Positions 1 through 8,050 of a DNA stretch of 64,000 bases are shown here, in pieces. Each line of letters begins with the position of its first letter. Positions within the stretch are counted from its first letter, which is position 1. Position numbers and translations under genes: made by a program. Location: positions 682,001 to 746,000 of the forward strand of contig NZ_BMRF01000001.1 of the NCBI RefSeq assembly GCF_014648495.1. Reading direction: 5' to 3'. The notes below the pieces were generated by a model. It was not told the DNA's origin, searched no databases, and was given only the letters and a program-made list of their open reading frames with translations. The stretch is from Actinomadura cremea (GTDB lineage Bacteria > Actinomycetota > Actinomycetes > Streptosporangiales > Streptosporangiaceae).

Positions 1-147
1 GTGCTCCCGACGGCGATGGCCCGCGAGATGGCGGAACGCCGCCCGGGGACCGTCCTGCGCGAGCTCCCCGGCTGCGGCCACTGGGCGCACGACGACGACC
101 CGGTGGCCTTCGCGGCGGCCGTCCGCGAGTTCCTGGCCGGGCTGTGA
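1..147 (+). CDS. alpha/beta hydrolase, C-terminal end (partial)
   Basis: The first 49 codons form an open frame ending in TGA. The translation carries a GCGHWAHDDDP stretch followed by a short helix ending EFLAGL. That is how alpha/beta hydrolases end: the His of GHW-H is the catalytic His, and the last helix packs on the core. The start lies outside the window, so substrate and length cannot be judged. It converges on corA with one base between the stop codons. Confidence 0.6.
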   Translation: MLPTAMAREMAERRPGTVLRELPGCGHWAHDDDPVAFAAAVREFLAGL

Positions 148-148
148 C

Positions 149-1231
149 TCAGAGCCAGCCGTTGCGGCGGAAGCCCCGGTAGAGGGCCAGGCAGGACAGG
201 GCGATGACGCCGACGATCATGGGGTAGCCGAAGCGCCACTGGGTCTCGGGCATGAAGTCGAAGTTCATCCCGTAGACGCCCGCGATGGCCGTGGGGACCA
301 TGAAGATCGCGCCCCAGGCGGAGATCTTGCGCATGTCCTGGTTGTCGGCGACCGTCACCTGCGTCATGTGCGCCTGCAGGATGGGGTTGAGCAGCTCGTC
401 GTACGACTCGACCTGCTCGCGGACGCGGGTGAGGTGGTCCTCGACGTCGCGCAGGTACTCCTTGATCTCGGCGGGGAAGGAGCGGCGCCCGGACAGGTTG
501 CGCAGCGGGCCGGCGAGCGGGCCGACGGCCCGCTTCAGCTGGATGACCTCGCGCTTGAGCCGGTAGATGCGGCGCGACTCGTCGGTGCGCTCGGGCGAGA
601 AGACGGCCTCCTCGACCTCGTCGATGTCCTCCTGGACGGCGTCGGCGACGTTCACGTACCCGTCGACGACGCGGTCGGCGACGGCGTGCAGGACGGCCGC
701 GGGGCCCATCGCCAGGCGGGACGGGTCGCGCTCGAGGCGGCTGCGGACGGGGGCGAGCTCGCCGTGGGTGCCGTGCCGGACGGTGACGACGAAGTCGGGC
801 CCGCAGAAGATCATGATCTCGCCGGTCTCGACGACCTCGGAGCCGTCCTCGCCCGGGACGTAGCCGACGGTCTTCATCACGACGAAGTGGACGTCGTCGT
901 AGCGCTCCAGCTTCGGCCGCTGGTGGGCGTGGATGGCGTCCTCGACGGCGAGCGGGTGCAGGCCGAACACCTCGGCGAGGTCGGCGAGCTCGGTCGCGGA
1001 CGGCTCGTGCAGCCCGACCCACACGAACCCGGCGCTCTCGCCCTCGGGGGTGAGGCGGCCGTCGCGGATGAGGCGCACGGCGTCGCCGACGGTGTCGGTG
1101 CAGACGCGGTGGCCGTCGATGTAGGCGGCCCAGTCGATGACGGCGGAGCCCCGGGGCGGGCCCTGCGGGCCGACGGGACGGTTGCGCGGCTTGAACAGCG
1201 CGCGGGTGGGGCGGACTCGCGTCATGGCCAT
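149..1231 (-). CDS. corA: CorA family divalent metal ion transporter
   Basis: Inner-membrane Mg2+/Co2+ channel protein of 360 aa. The long soluble N-terminal domain is acidic and helical. Two membrane helices lie at the C-terminus, and the family signature YGMNFDF is at about residues 320-326, at the end of the first helix, as in the CorA selectivity filter. A basic tail (RRNGW) follows the second helix. The ATG start at 1231 is preceded by AGGAG at a good distance; a second ATG two codons downstream is also possible. Length and motif match CorA; which ion is carried cannot be told from sequence. Confidence 0.93.
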   Translation of the reverse strand: MAMTRVRPTRALFKPRNRPVGPQGPPRGSAVIDWAAYIDGHRVCTDTVGDAVRLIRDGRLTPEGESAGFVWVGLHEPSATELADLAEVFGLHPLAVEDAIHAHQRPKLERYDDVHFVVMKTVGYVPGEDGSEVVETGEIMIFCGPDFVVTVRHGTHGELAPVRSRLERDPSRLAMGPAAVLHAVADRVVDGYVNVADAVQEDIDEVEEAVFSPERTDESRRIYRLKREVIQLKRAVGPLAGPLRNLSGRRSFPAEIKEYLRDVEDHLTRVREQVESYDELLNPILQAHMTQVTVADNQDMRKISAWGAIFMVPTAIAGVYGMNFDFMPETQWRFGYPMIVGVIALSCLALYRGFRRNGWL

Positions 1232-1558
1232 GGGGTGCTCCTAACCCGCCGGCCACGCGCGCATCGCGCGCTCGGCCCTAGAGGGAGCGCGCGGGGGCGG
1301 CCGGACGCCAGATGGAGGCGGACGGATGGACAGTCCACGGACTGTGAGGGTTCTCCGGCGAACTGCAAGTATCACCAGGACTCATCCCGACCACCTCCTC
1401 TCGGACATGCCACGACTACGGGCTGTCAAGACCTTTTGCAGCGTACCAGCCGATCGTTAGGACGCCGTGAGGTTCGGCGAAGTTCACGCCATCGGGTGTG
1501 ACGGCGGACTCATCGGACGAACCGCCGCGCGGCCGCCGGATCTGTAAGCTCGCGTGAC
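1232..1558. other. intergenic region between divergent corA and purD
   Basis: About 330 bases without a convincing gene. It holds the corA ribosome binding site next to 1231. TAAGCT at 1545-1550, eight bases before the purD GTG, is a possible -10 element that would give an almost leaderless purD transcript. No good -35 is visible. Nothing else stands out. Confidence 0.4.
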
Positions 1559-2815
1559 GTGCGAGTACTCGTCCTTGGATCGGGTGGCCGCGAGCACGCG
1601 CTCGCCCGCGCCCTGCACCGCGACCCTGCCGTCACCGCCCTCCACTGCGCCCCGGGCAATCCCGGCACGGCGGAGATCGCGGACAACCATCAGCTCGACC
1701 CGACCGATCCGACGGCGGTGACCGAGCTGGCCGCGCGACTGCGCGTCGAGCTGGTCGTGATCGGCCCCGAGGCGCCGCTGGTCGCGGGCGTCGGGGACGC
1801 GCTGCGCCGCGCGGGCGTCCCGTGCTTCGGCCCGGACCGCGAGGCCGCCCGCATCGAGGGCTCCAAGGCGTTCGCGAAGGAGATCATGTCGGCGGCCGGG
1901 GTGCCGACGGCGGACGCGCGCGTCTGCGAGTCGACCTCGGAGGCCGAGGCGGCGCTCGACGCGTTCGGGCCCCCGTACGTCGTGAAGGACGACGGGCTCG
2001 CGGCGGGCAAGGGCGTCGTCGTGACCGACGACCGCGCGGCGGCCCTGGCGCACGCCGAGGCGTGCGAGCGGGTCGTCATCGAGGAGTTCCTCGACGGCCC
2101 GGAGGTGTCGCTGTTCGCGCTGTGCGACGGCCGGCACGCGATCCCGCTGCTGCCCGCGCAGGACTTCAAGCGCGCCCTCGACGGCGACGCGGGCCCGAAC
2201 ACGGGCGGGATGGGCGCCTACACGCCGCTCCCCTGGTCGCCCGAGGGCCTGGTGGACGAGGTCATGTCCACGGTCGTGCAGCCCACGATGGACGAACTGC
2301 GCCACCGGGAGACGCCGTACGTGGGCGTCCTGTACGCGGGGCTCGCGCTGACGTCCCGGGGCGTTCGGGTCGTCGAGTTCAACGCGCGGTTCGGCGACCC
2401 CGAGACGCAGGTCGTCCTGGACCGGCTCGCCACCCCGGTCGCGACGCTGCTGCAGGCATGCGCGATCGGCGGCCTCGACCCGGACCTGCGGCCGGAGTGG
2501 CACCCGGGCGCGGCGGTCACGGTCGTGGTGGCGGCCGAGGGGTACCCCGAGTCGCCGGTGAAGGGCGACGAGATCACGGGCCTCGCGGAGGCGAACGCGG
2601 TCGACGGCGCGTACGTCCTGCACGCGGGCACGAAGCTGGACATGGACGACGGACGGCTCGTCGCGAACGGCGGACGCGTGCTGAGCGTCGTCGGGACGGG
2701 GCCGGACCTCGCCGCCGCCCGCGCGACGGCGTACCGCGCGGTGTCCGCGATCGGCCTTCGCGGCGCGCACCACCGAACCGATATCGCCCTGAAAGCCGCG
2801 AACCCCGTGGCATGA
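1559..2815 (+). CDS. purD: phosphoribosylamine--glycine ligase
   Basis: GARS, second step of de novo purine synthesis: ATP-dependent joining of glycine to 5-phosphoribosylamine. The 418-aa length is typical. The N-terminus MRVLVLGSGGREHALA is the diagnostic PurD start. The ATP-grasp core is intact: DDGLAAGKGVVV near residue 140, then TGGMGAYTPLP, and VEFNARFGDPETQ near 280. The start is a GTG. No Shine-Dalgarno sequence is visible, and a -10-like TAAGCT lies just upstream, so the mRNA may be leaderless. purB follows on the same strand, separated by a decayed fragment, so the two were probably a purine pair. Confidence 0.96.
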   Translation: MRVLVLGSGGREHALARALHRDPAVTALHCAPGNPGTAEIADNHQLDPTDPTAVTELAARLRVELVVIGPEAPLVAGVGDALRRAGVPCFGPDREAARIEGSKAFAKEIMSAAGVPTADARVCESTSEAEAALDAFGPPYVVKDDGLAAGKGVVVTDDRAAALAHAEACERVVIEEFLDGPEVSLFALCDGRHAIPLLPAQDFKRALDGDAGPNTGGMGAYTPLPWSPEGLVDEVMSTVVQPTMDELRHRETPYVGVLYAGLALTSRGVRVVEFNARFGDPETQVVLDRLATPVATLLQACAIGGLDPDLRPEWHPGAAVTVVVAAEGYPESPVKGDEITGLAEANAVDGAYVLHAGTKLDMDDGRLVANGGRVLSVVGTGPDLAAARATAYRAVSAIGLRGAHHRTDIALKAANPVA

Positions 2816-2821
2816 TCACCT

Positions 2822-3090
2822 GCGCGTCCTGCCCGCGGACCTGCAGGCCGCCGTGCTGATCATCGTCGCCGGGCACCGCCTTCGCCATCGCGGGCGGCGT
2901 CGCCCTCTACCCGGCGGGCGACGTGCTGTTCCGCCGCATCGTGCGGATCGGCCCGCCGGCATCCGCGTCGGCGCCGCCGTCGCGGCCCTGGCCGTCGCCC
3001 CCTCGGCCTCTGGCTCGCCGCCGCCGAGACCGCCGCCCTCATCGCCGTCCTCACCACCACCGTCCTCCTCGAGAAGCGCCGTCGCGAGGG
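2822..3090 (+). pseudogene. decayed C-terminal fragment of an LtrA-like membrane protein
   Basis: No single frame is open. Three overlapping frames chain into one sensible hydrophobic protein: LRVLPADLQAAVLIIVAG, then a shift to GTAFAIAGGVALYPAGDVLFRR, then GIRVGAAVAALAVAP, then LGLWLAAAETAALIAVL and a basic end EKRRRE. The layout resembles the last membrane helices of low-temperature-requirement A proteins. I see about three frameshifts and no 5' part, because purD ends just before it. It is most likely a gene remnant; sequencing errors are a less likely explanation. The family name comes from pattern memory and should be treated as probable only. Confidence 0.5.
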
Positions 3091-3255
3091 AAACCAAACC
3101 CGACCACACCAGCCACCACCCCAGCCCGGCACCCCGCTGAGCCACTGCGATCGCGAGCGGAGCCAGGGGCGAGCGAAGCGAGACACCGATCGCGCAGCGA
3201 GCCCCTGGGCGAGTCGGAGCGATGCGGCAATCGCACCGCGGTGTCCGTTGAGGGA

Positions 3256-3272
3256 AGGCCGCCTGGCGGCCT
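3256..3272 (+). other. short perfect hairpin upstream of purB
   Basis: AGGCCGC and GCGGCCT form a 7-bp perfect inverted repeat with a 3-base loop, about 30 bases before the purB start. It may end transcripts coming from the purD side or belong to the purB promoter region. Confidence 0.35.
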
Positions 3273-3288
3273 GACGCCGAGGACAACG

Positions 3289-3294
3289 CATAAT
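3289..3294 (+). promoter_or_regulatory. putative -10 element of purB (leaderless transcript)
   Basis: CATAAT lies exactly six bases before the GTG start of purB. With the usual 6-7 base distance, transcription would begin at the G of the start codon. No purine-rich ribosome site precedes the GTG. No clear -35 element is seen. Confidence 0.4.
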
Positions 3295-3300
3295 AAGCAG

Positions 3301-4611
3301 GTGATTGAGCGCTACACCCTTCCGGAGATGGGCCGCGTCTGGAGCGACGCGCACAAGTACGAGCTGTGGTGCAAGGTGGAGGTCCTCGTCGTCGAGGCCC
3401 ACGCCGCGGCCGGCACGATCCCGCCGGAGGTGGTGGAGCCGGTGCGCAAGGCGCCGCCGCCGACGCCGGAGGCCGTGCACGAGATCGAGGCGGTGACGCA
3501 GCACGACGTGATCGCGTTCCTGTCGGCGTGGGCGGACAACACCGAGCCCCGCGAGGCCGCGCGGTACGTGCACTTCGGCATGACGTCGTCCGACCTGCTG
3601 GACACGGCGCTCGCGCTGCAGCTCGTCGAGGCGACCGACATCCTGCTGGCCAAGGCGGACGCGCTGGTCGCGACGCTGCGCGACCACGCGCTGGCGCACC
3701 GGGGGACGCTGCGGGTCGGGCGGACGCACGGGATCCACGGCGAGCCGGACGTCTGGGGCCACCGGGTCGCCGACTTCGCGTTCGCGATGGCGCGGTCCCG
3801 CGACCGGCTCCGCCGGGCCCGGGAGTCGGTGGGCGTGATGGCGATCTCCGGGGCGGTCGGGACGTACTCGAACATCGACCCCGCGATCGAGGCGCACGTG
3901 GCGCGGGAGCTGGGGCTCCAGAGCGCGGACGTGTCGACGCAGGTCGTCATCCGGGACGGCATCAGCGAGTGGGTGTCGGCGCTCGCGATCATGGCGACGG
4001 TGTGCGAGGCGATCGCGCTGGAGGTGCGGCACGGGCAGCGCACCGAGGTGCGCGAGCTGTGGGAGCCGTTCGGCAAGGGCCAGAAGGGCTCGTCGGCGAT
4101 GCCGCACAAGAAGAACCCGATCATCTCCGAGCGGCTCGCGGGGATGGCGCGGATCGTGCGGGCGCAGATCGTCCCGGTGCTGGAGGGCATCCCGCTCTGG
4201 CACGAGCGCGACATCTCGCACTCGTCGACCGAGCGGATCGCGCTGCCGGACGCGTCGATCGCGCTGGACTACATGCTGAACCTGACGAACCGGCTCATGT
4301 CGGGCCTGGTCGTGGACGAGGCGCGGATGACGGAGAACCTCGAGTCGACCGGCGGGCTGATCTACACCTCGACGGTCCTGCTGGAACTGGTCGAGGCGGG
4401 GATGTCCCGCGACGACGAGGCGTACCCGCTCGTCCAGAAGGCGGCCATGGAGACCTGGGAGACCGGCGTGCCCTTCCGCGAGACGCTGCGCACGCACGCG
4501 GTGGCGGCCGGGCTCGCCCTCGACGAGGGACGGCTGGACGAGGTGTGCCGCCCCGAGCGGTTCGTCGAGCGGCTCGGGCCCGTCTTCGACCGTCTCACCC
4601 ACCTCACCTGA
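3301..4611 (+). CDS. purB: adenylosuccinate lyase
   Basis: Fumarase-superfamily enzyme, acting twice in purine synthesis (SAICAR to AICAR, and adenylosuccinate to AMP). From GTG 3301 the protein is 436 aa and starts VIERYTLPEMGRVWS, the usual PurB N-terminus. The frame stays open further upstream, but that part is Pro/Arg-rich noncoding-like sequence. Motifs present: TSSDLLDTALALQ, the GRTHG loop, and the superfamily signature SSAMPHKKNPI near residue 265. The MOSC-protein gene follows 10 bases downstream. Confidence 0.95.
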   Translation: MIERYTLPEMGRVWSDAHKYELWCKVEVLVVEAHAAAGTIPPEVVEPVRKAPPPTPEAVHEIEAVTQHDVIAFLSAWADNTEPREAARYVHFGMTSSDLLDTALALQLVEATDILLAKADALVATLRDHALAHRGTLRVGRTHGIHGEPDVWGHRVADFAFAMARSRDRLRRARESVGVMAISGAVGTYSNIDPAIEAHVARELGLQSADVSTQVVIRDGISEWVSALAIMATVCEAIALEVRHGQRTEVRELWEPFGKGQKGSSAMPHKKNPIISERLAGMARIVRAQIVPVLEGIPLWHERDISHSSTERIALPDASIALDYMLNLTNRLMSGLVVDEARMTENLESTGGLIYTSTVLLELVEAGMSRDDEAYPLVQKAAMETWETGVPFRETLRTHAVAAGLALDEGRLDEVCRPERFVERLGPVFDRLTHLT

Positions 4612-4621
4612 CGGAGGCGCC

Positions 4622-5401
4622 GTGGCGGCCACGCTCACCGAACTCAACGTCTACCCCGTCAAGAGCGGCGGCGGCACCCCGCTGCGCACGGCCGACCTGA
4701 CGCCGGCGGGCCTGCGGTACGACCGCGAGTTCATGCTCGTCGACGCCGAGGGCCGGTCGCTGACGCAGCGCGACACCGCGGCGATGGCGCTGATGCGGCC
4801 GTCCTACGACGGCGAGGTCCTCACCGTGGCCGCGCCGGGCGCGGCGCCGCTCGTCCACAAGGCCGCGGACGGCGAGCCGCGCGAGGTCCTCGTGCACCGC
4901 AAGGAGTGCCGGGGCGTCGACCAGGGCGACGAGGCGGCGGCGTGGTTCGCCGACCTGCTCGGGCGGGAGTGCAGGCTGGTCCGGTTCACGGGGCGCCGGG
5001 AGACGTCGCGGGGCGGCGGCGTCGCCCGGTTCCAGGACGGCTATCCGCTGCTGCTGATCTCCGTCGAGTCCCTCGCCGACCTCAACGGGCGGATGGCCGA
5101 GCCGCTGCCGATGAACCGGTTCCGGCCGAGCCTCGTCGTCGCGGGCCTCGGCGCGTTCGGCGAGGACGCGGCGCGGCTGCTGCGGATCGGCGGGACCGTG
5201 ATCGAGGCGATCAAGCCGTGCACCCGCTGCGTCATCACCACGACCGACCAGGAGACGGGCGAGCGGGGCCGCGAGCCGCTCCGCACGCTGGCGTCCTACC
5301 GCAGCGGCGAGGGCGGCCTGCTGTTCGGCCAGAACTGCGTCCCGCGCACGCCGGGGACGCTCGCGGTCGGCGATCCGGTGGAGATCGTCGAGGCGCGCTG
5401 A
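4622..5401 (+). CDS. MOSC domain-containing protein
   Basis: 259 aa. An N-terminal MOSC beta-barrel domain (TELNVYPVKS, residues 5-15; REFMLVD) is followed by a C-terminal MOSC domain with the typical MNRFRPSLVV and a conserved Cys in KPCTRCVITT. MOSC proteins handle molybdenum-cofactor sulfur or reduce N-hydroxylated compounds (mARC/YcbX type); the exact substrate is unknown here. The GTG start at 4622 has GGAGG seven bases upstream and sits 10 bases after purB, so the two are probably co-transcribed. It converges on the SUFU gene. Confidence 0.85.
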   Translation: MAATLTELNVYPVKSGGGTPLRTADLTPAGLRYDREFMLVDAEGRSLTQRDTAAMALMRPSYDGEVLTVAAPGAAPLVHKAADGEPREVLVHRKECRGVDQGDEAAAWFADLLGRECRLVRFTGRRETSRGGGVARFQDGYPLLLISVESLADLNGRMAEPLPMNRFRPSLVVAGLGAFGEDAARLLRIGGTVIEAIKPCTRCVITTTDQETGERGREPLRTLASYRSGEGGLLFGQNCVPRTPGTLAVGDPVEIVEAR

Positions 5402-5407
5402 CCCCGG

Positions 5408-6451
5408 TCAGCCGATCACTTCGCCCGTCTCCTCGCCGTACTGGTCCTTCATCGCGGTCGGGACGATCTCGACCGTGAGGCCCGGGAGGGACGGCACGGG
5501 CCTGCGGGCGGCCGTGGGCCGCAGGGTCGCGAGGAGATCGTCGAGGGCGGCGAGGGGGACGGCCAGTTCGAGCCGCCCCTCGGCCGGTTCGTCGATCGCG
5601 AACGCGTCGGCCGGTGCGAAGGTCAGGAAGGTGTCGGCGGTCTGCAGGATCAGCTCGCGGCCGAACGGCAGGCGTCCGCGCAGCGCGTCGGCGATCGCGG
5701 GGGCCTGCAGGGCGCCGAGCTTGATCGTGGTGCCGTCCGGGGTCCGCTCCCAGTGGGCGGTCGAGACGAACTGCATGCCGCTGCTGGACCCTTCGCGCTC
5801 GACGCCCTCCCGTACGGCGCGGGCGACCTCGGGGTGCTCGAGCAGGGAGCGGCGGTCGAGGTCGGTGACGAACAGCGGCAGGTGCGGGGCGAGGACGTCC
5901 ATGAACGCGTCGGAGTTCCACTGCCGGACGGCCTCGTACTCGGCGCTCGCGAGCCCGACGACCTGGAGGAACTGCAGCGATCCGTGCGGGGTGCCGATCT
6001 CGCCCAGTTCGGGGTCGAGGAGGAACGCGATCGCGCGGATGTCAGAGTCGTCCCGGTCGGTCGCGATCGGGCCGTTCACGTTCATGTGGTGGCCGGGCTC
6101 GAACCAGTTGCCGGAATTGAACACGTACCGAGCGAGATTTTGCAGCATGTTCGCCGGCCAGACCGGCGGCCGCTCCTCGGCGGCGTCGCGGACCAGCCGG
6201 AACGTGAACTCGAACCCCCAGCCCGACTCGTCGGCGTTCGAGGACGTCTTCTCGTACAGCTCGCTCATCCCGTACGACACGAAGTGCCAGTGCGGGACGG
6301 GATCGGCGCGCGGGTAGACGCTGATGCCGTCGAGCGGGTCGGGGCCGCCGAGCGTCCACTTGTGGATCGTCGCCATGTGCAACGGTTCGACGTCTCCGTA
6401 AACGCCTCGCAACGCATCGTCGATCGCGTTCCAACCTGGCGATTCGTCCAT
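5408..6451 (-). CDS. suppressor-of-fused (SUFU) domain protein
   Basis: 347 aa. The stretch HWHFVSYGMSELYEK, followed by SGWGFEFTFRL and later NGPIATDRDDSDIRAIAFLLDPELGEIGTPHG, matches the bacterial SUFU-like fold. In bacteria this domain is best known from immunity proteins in toxin loci and from orphan genes of unknown role. No toxin gene is adjacent. The ATG at 6451 is chosen because an AGGGTGA ribosome site precedes it. It is divergent from the MurA-family gene. The protein is acidic and shows no signal peptide. Confidence 0.75.
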   Translation of the reverse strand: MDESPGWNAIDDALRGVYGDVEPLHMATIHKWTLGGPDPLDGISVYPRADPVPHWHFVSYGMSELYEKTSSNADESGWGFEFTFRLVRDAAEERPPVWPANMLQNLARYVFNSGNWFEPGHHMNVNGPIATDRDDSDIRAIAFLLDPELGEIGTPHGSLQFLQVVGLASAEYEAVRQWNSDAFMDVLAPHLPLFVTDLDRRSLLEHPEVARAVREGVEREGSSSGMQFVSTAHWERTPDGTTIKLGALQAPAIADALRGRLPFGRELILQTADTFLTFAPADAFAIDEPAEGRLELAVPLAALDDLLATLRPTAARRPVPSLPGLTVEIVPTAMKDQYGEETGEVIG

Positions 6452-6688
6452 ATTGATCACCCTAGCGGCGGTTGCGCCCATGAGATGGGCAAGCGAACTT
6501 TTTCCGTTCGATGGGCATCTCAACGAGCGAACCACTACGCGGACGTCGCTCCGGGCGGCGCACCCTCGGCACGGTGGTTTACTGGGGGCGCGTCGCGGCA
6601 GACGCATAGGGGACGCCGTTCTGCGCGCACGGCCCAGGCGGTCCCACACGATCCGGCAGGTTTTCCGCATCCAAAGGAGTATCGCGGC

Positions 6689-7981
6689 ATGAGCATGGGC
6701 CACGACGTTCGTTACCGTGTGCGCGGCGGCCGACAGCTGCACGGCACCGTCTTCATCCAGGGGGCGAAGAACGCCGTCCTGCCGATGATCGGCGCCTCGC
6801 TGATGGCCGCCAAGGGGCGGACCGTGCTGCGCAACGTGCCGATCATCGAGGACGTCCGCCGCGCCGTCGAGCTGGCCCGCGCGCTCGGCGCCCGCGCCGA
6901 GCTGCACGAGACCGAGCGCACCCTCGTCATCGACGCCTCGTCCCTCGACAGCCCCGTGCTGCCCGCCGACATCGCGTCCCGGTTCCGCGGCTCGTTCCTG
7001 TTCGTCCCCGCCCTGCTGCACCGGCTGGGCGAGGCCGTCATCGAGGGCGTCGGGGGCTGCAACCTCGGCAGCCGCAACCTCGACTTCCACTACAACGGCT
7101 TCAAGCGGATGGGCGCGACCGTCACCGAGAACGTCGGCGACGACGGCGACGGCGTGATCCACATCAAGGCCGGCGAGCTGCGCGGCGGCACGCTGTACTG
7201 CGACACCCCGTCGCACACCGGCACCGAGAACCTGATCATGGCCGCGGCGCTCGCGCAGGGCACGACGCTGATCAAGAACGCGGCGCTGGAGCCCGAGGTC
7301 CTGGACAACATCGCGCTCCTCCAGGCGATGGGCGCCAAGATCACCGGCGGCGGCACCGGGTTCATCACGGTCGAGGGCGTCGACGAGCTGACCGCCGTCG
7401 AGCACACCGTGATGCCCGACCGCATCGACGCCGGCGTGTTCGTGATGGCCGCCGCGATCACCGGCGGCGAGCTGAACCTCGTCGGCGCGTCCCTGGAGCA
7501 CCTCGGCGTCGCCGCCGACAAGCTCGAGCAGATGGGCGTCGAGTTCCACCAGCAGGGCGCCGTCCTGCAGGTCCGGCGCGACCGCACGCTGCGGCCGATC
7601 AACGTCATCACCGACGAGTACCCCGGCTTCGCGACCGACCTGCAGTCGCCGATCATGGCGCTGTCGTGCCTCGCCGACGGCCCGTCCTACATCTACGAGC
7701 GCATCTTCGACGGCCGCTTCAAGCTCGCCGGCGAGCTGGGGAAGATGGGCGCGGACATCGACGTCGACGGCAACCGCGCGAAGGTCAACGGCCCGCGCGG
7801 GCTGCGCGGCGCGGAGGTCGAGGCGCACGACCTGCGCTGCGGCAGCGCGCTCGTCCTGGCGGGTCTCGCCGCCGAGGGCGAGACGACGATCACGTCCGCC
7901 TACTACCTCGACCGCGGCCACGCGCACACCGCGGAGCGGCTCTCGCAGCTCGGCGCGGAGATCGTCCGCGAGACCGCCTGA
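6689..7981 (+). CDS. murA: UDP-N-acetylglucosamine 1-carboxyvinyltransferase (MurA family)
   Basis: Enolpyruvyl transferase of 430 aa that moves PEP onto UDP-GlcNAc, the first committed step of peptidoglycan synthesis. Key residues are present: Lys and Asn in GAKNAVLP (about 26-28), a Cys in VGGCNLGSRN (about 124) at the position of the fosfomycin-sensitive Cys115 of E. coli MurA, Asp in DRIDAGVF, and Arg in DLRCGSALVLAG. From memory, the main MurA of many actinobacteria has Asp at the Cys position, so this may be a second paralogue or a specialised enolpyruvyl transferase. The ATG has AAAGGAG 10 bases upstream. A strong hairpin follows the stop. Confidence 0.85.
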   Translation: MSMGHDVRYRVRGGRQLHGTVFIQGAKNAVLPMIGASLMAAKGRTVLRNVPIIEDVRRAVELARALGARAELHETERTLVIDASSLDSPVLPADIASRFRGSFLFVPALLHRLGEAVIEGVGGCNLGSRNLDFHYNGFKRMGATVTENVGDDGDGVIHIKAGELRGGTLYCDTPSHTGTENLIMAAALAQGTTLIKNAALEPEVLDNIALLQAMGAKITGGGTGFITVEGVDELTAVEHTVMPDRIDAGVFVMAAAITGGELNLVGASLEHLGVAADKLEQMGVEFHQQGAVLQVRRDRTLRPINVITDEYPGFATDLQSPIMALSCLADGPSYIYERIFDGRFKLAGELGKMGADIDVDGNRAKVNGPRGLRGAEVEAHDLRCGSALVLAGLAAEGETTITSAYYLDRGHAHTAERLSQLGAEIVRETA

Positions 7982-8003
7982 CGCCCGGGACCGCTTGGCG
8001 GAA

Positions 8004-8050
8004 CACCCCCGTGGTCACCGTCCGGACAACCGGCGGTGAGCGCGGGGGTG
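8004..8050 (+). terminator. hairpin after murA
   Basis: CACCCCCG at 8004-8011 pairs with CGGGGGTG at 8043-8050. Inside, TCACCG pairs with CGGTGA and CCGG with CCGG, giving a long stem with a small internal mismatch and an ACAA loop. It lies 22 bases after the murA stop. There is no T-run, which is normal for actinobacterial terminators. Confidence 0.65.

Noticed and set aside
368-1501. Long open frame on the plus strand over corA
   Set aside because: It lies antisense to a gene with clear CorA motifs, and its translation is an Arg/Gly/Val/Asp-rich pattern typical of GC-rich shadow frames.
2860-4647. 595-codon minus-strand frame over purB
   Set aside because: Antisense to an enzyme with intact signature motifs; His/Arg/Asp-rich text without any domain.
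6452-7927. Upstream extension of the SUFU reading frame across murA
   Set aside because: The frame is open only because of GC bias; the extension is antisense to murA and lacks coding character.
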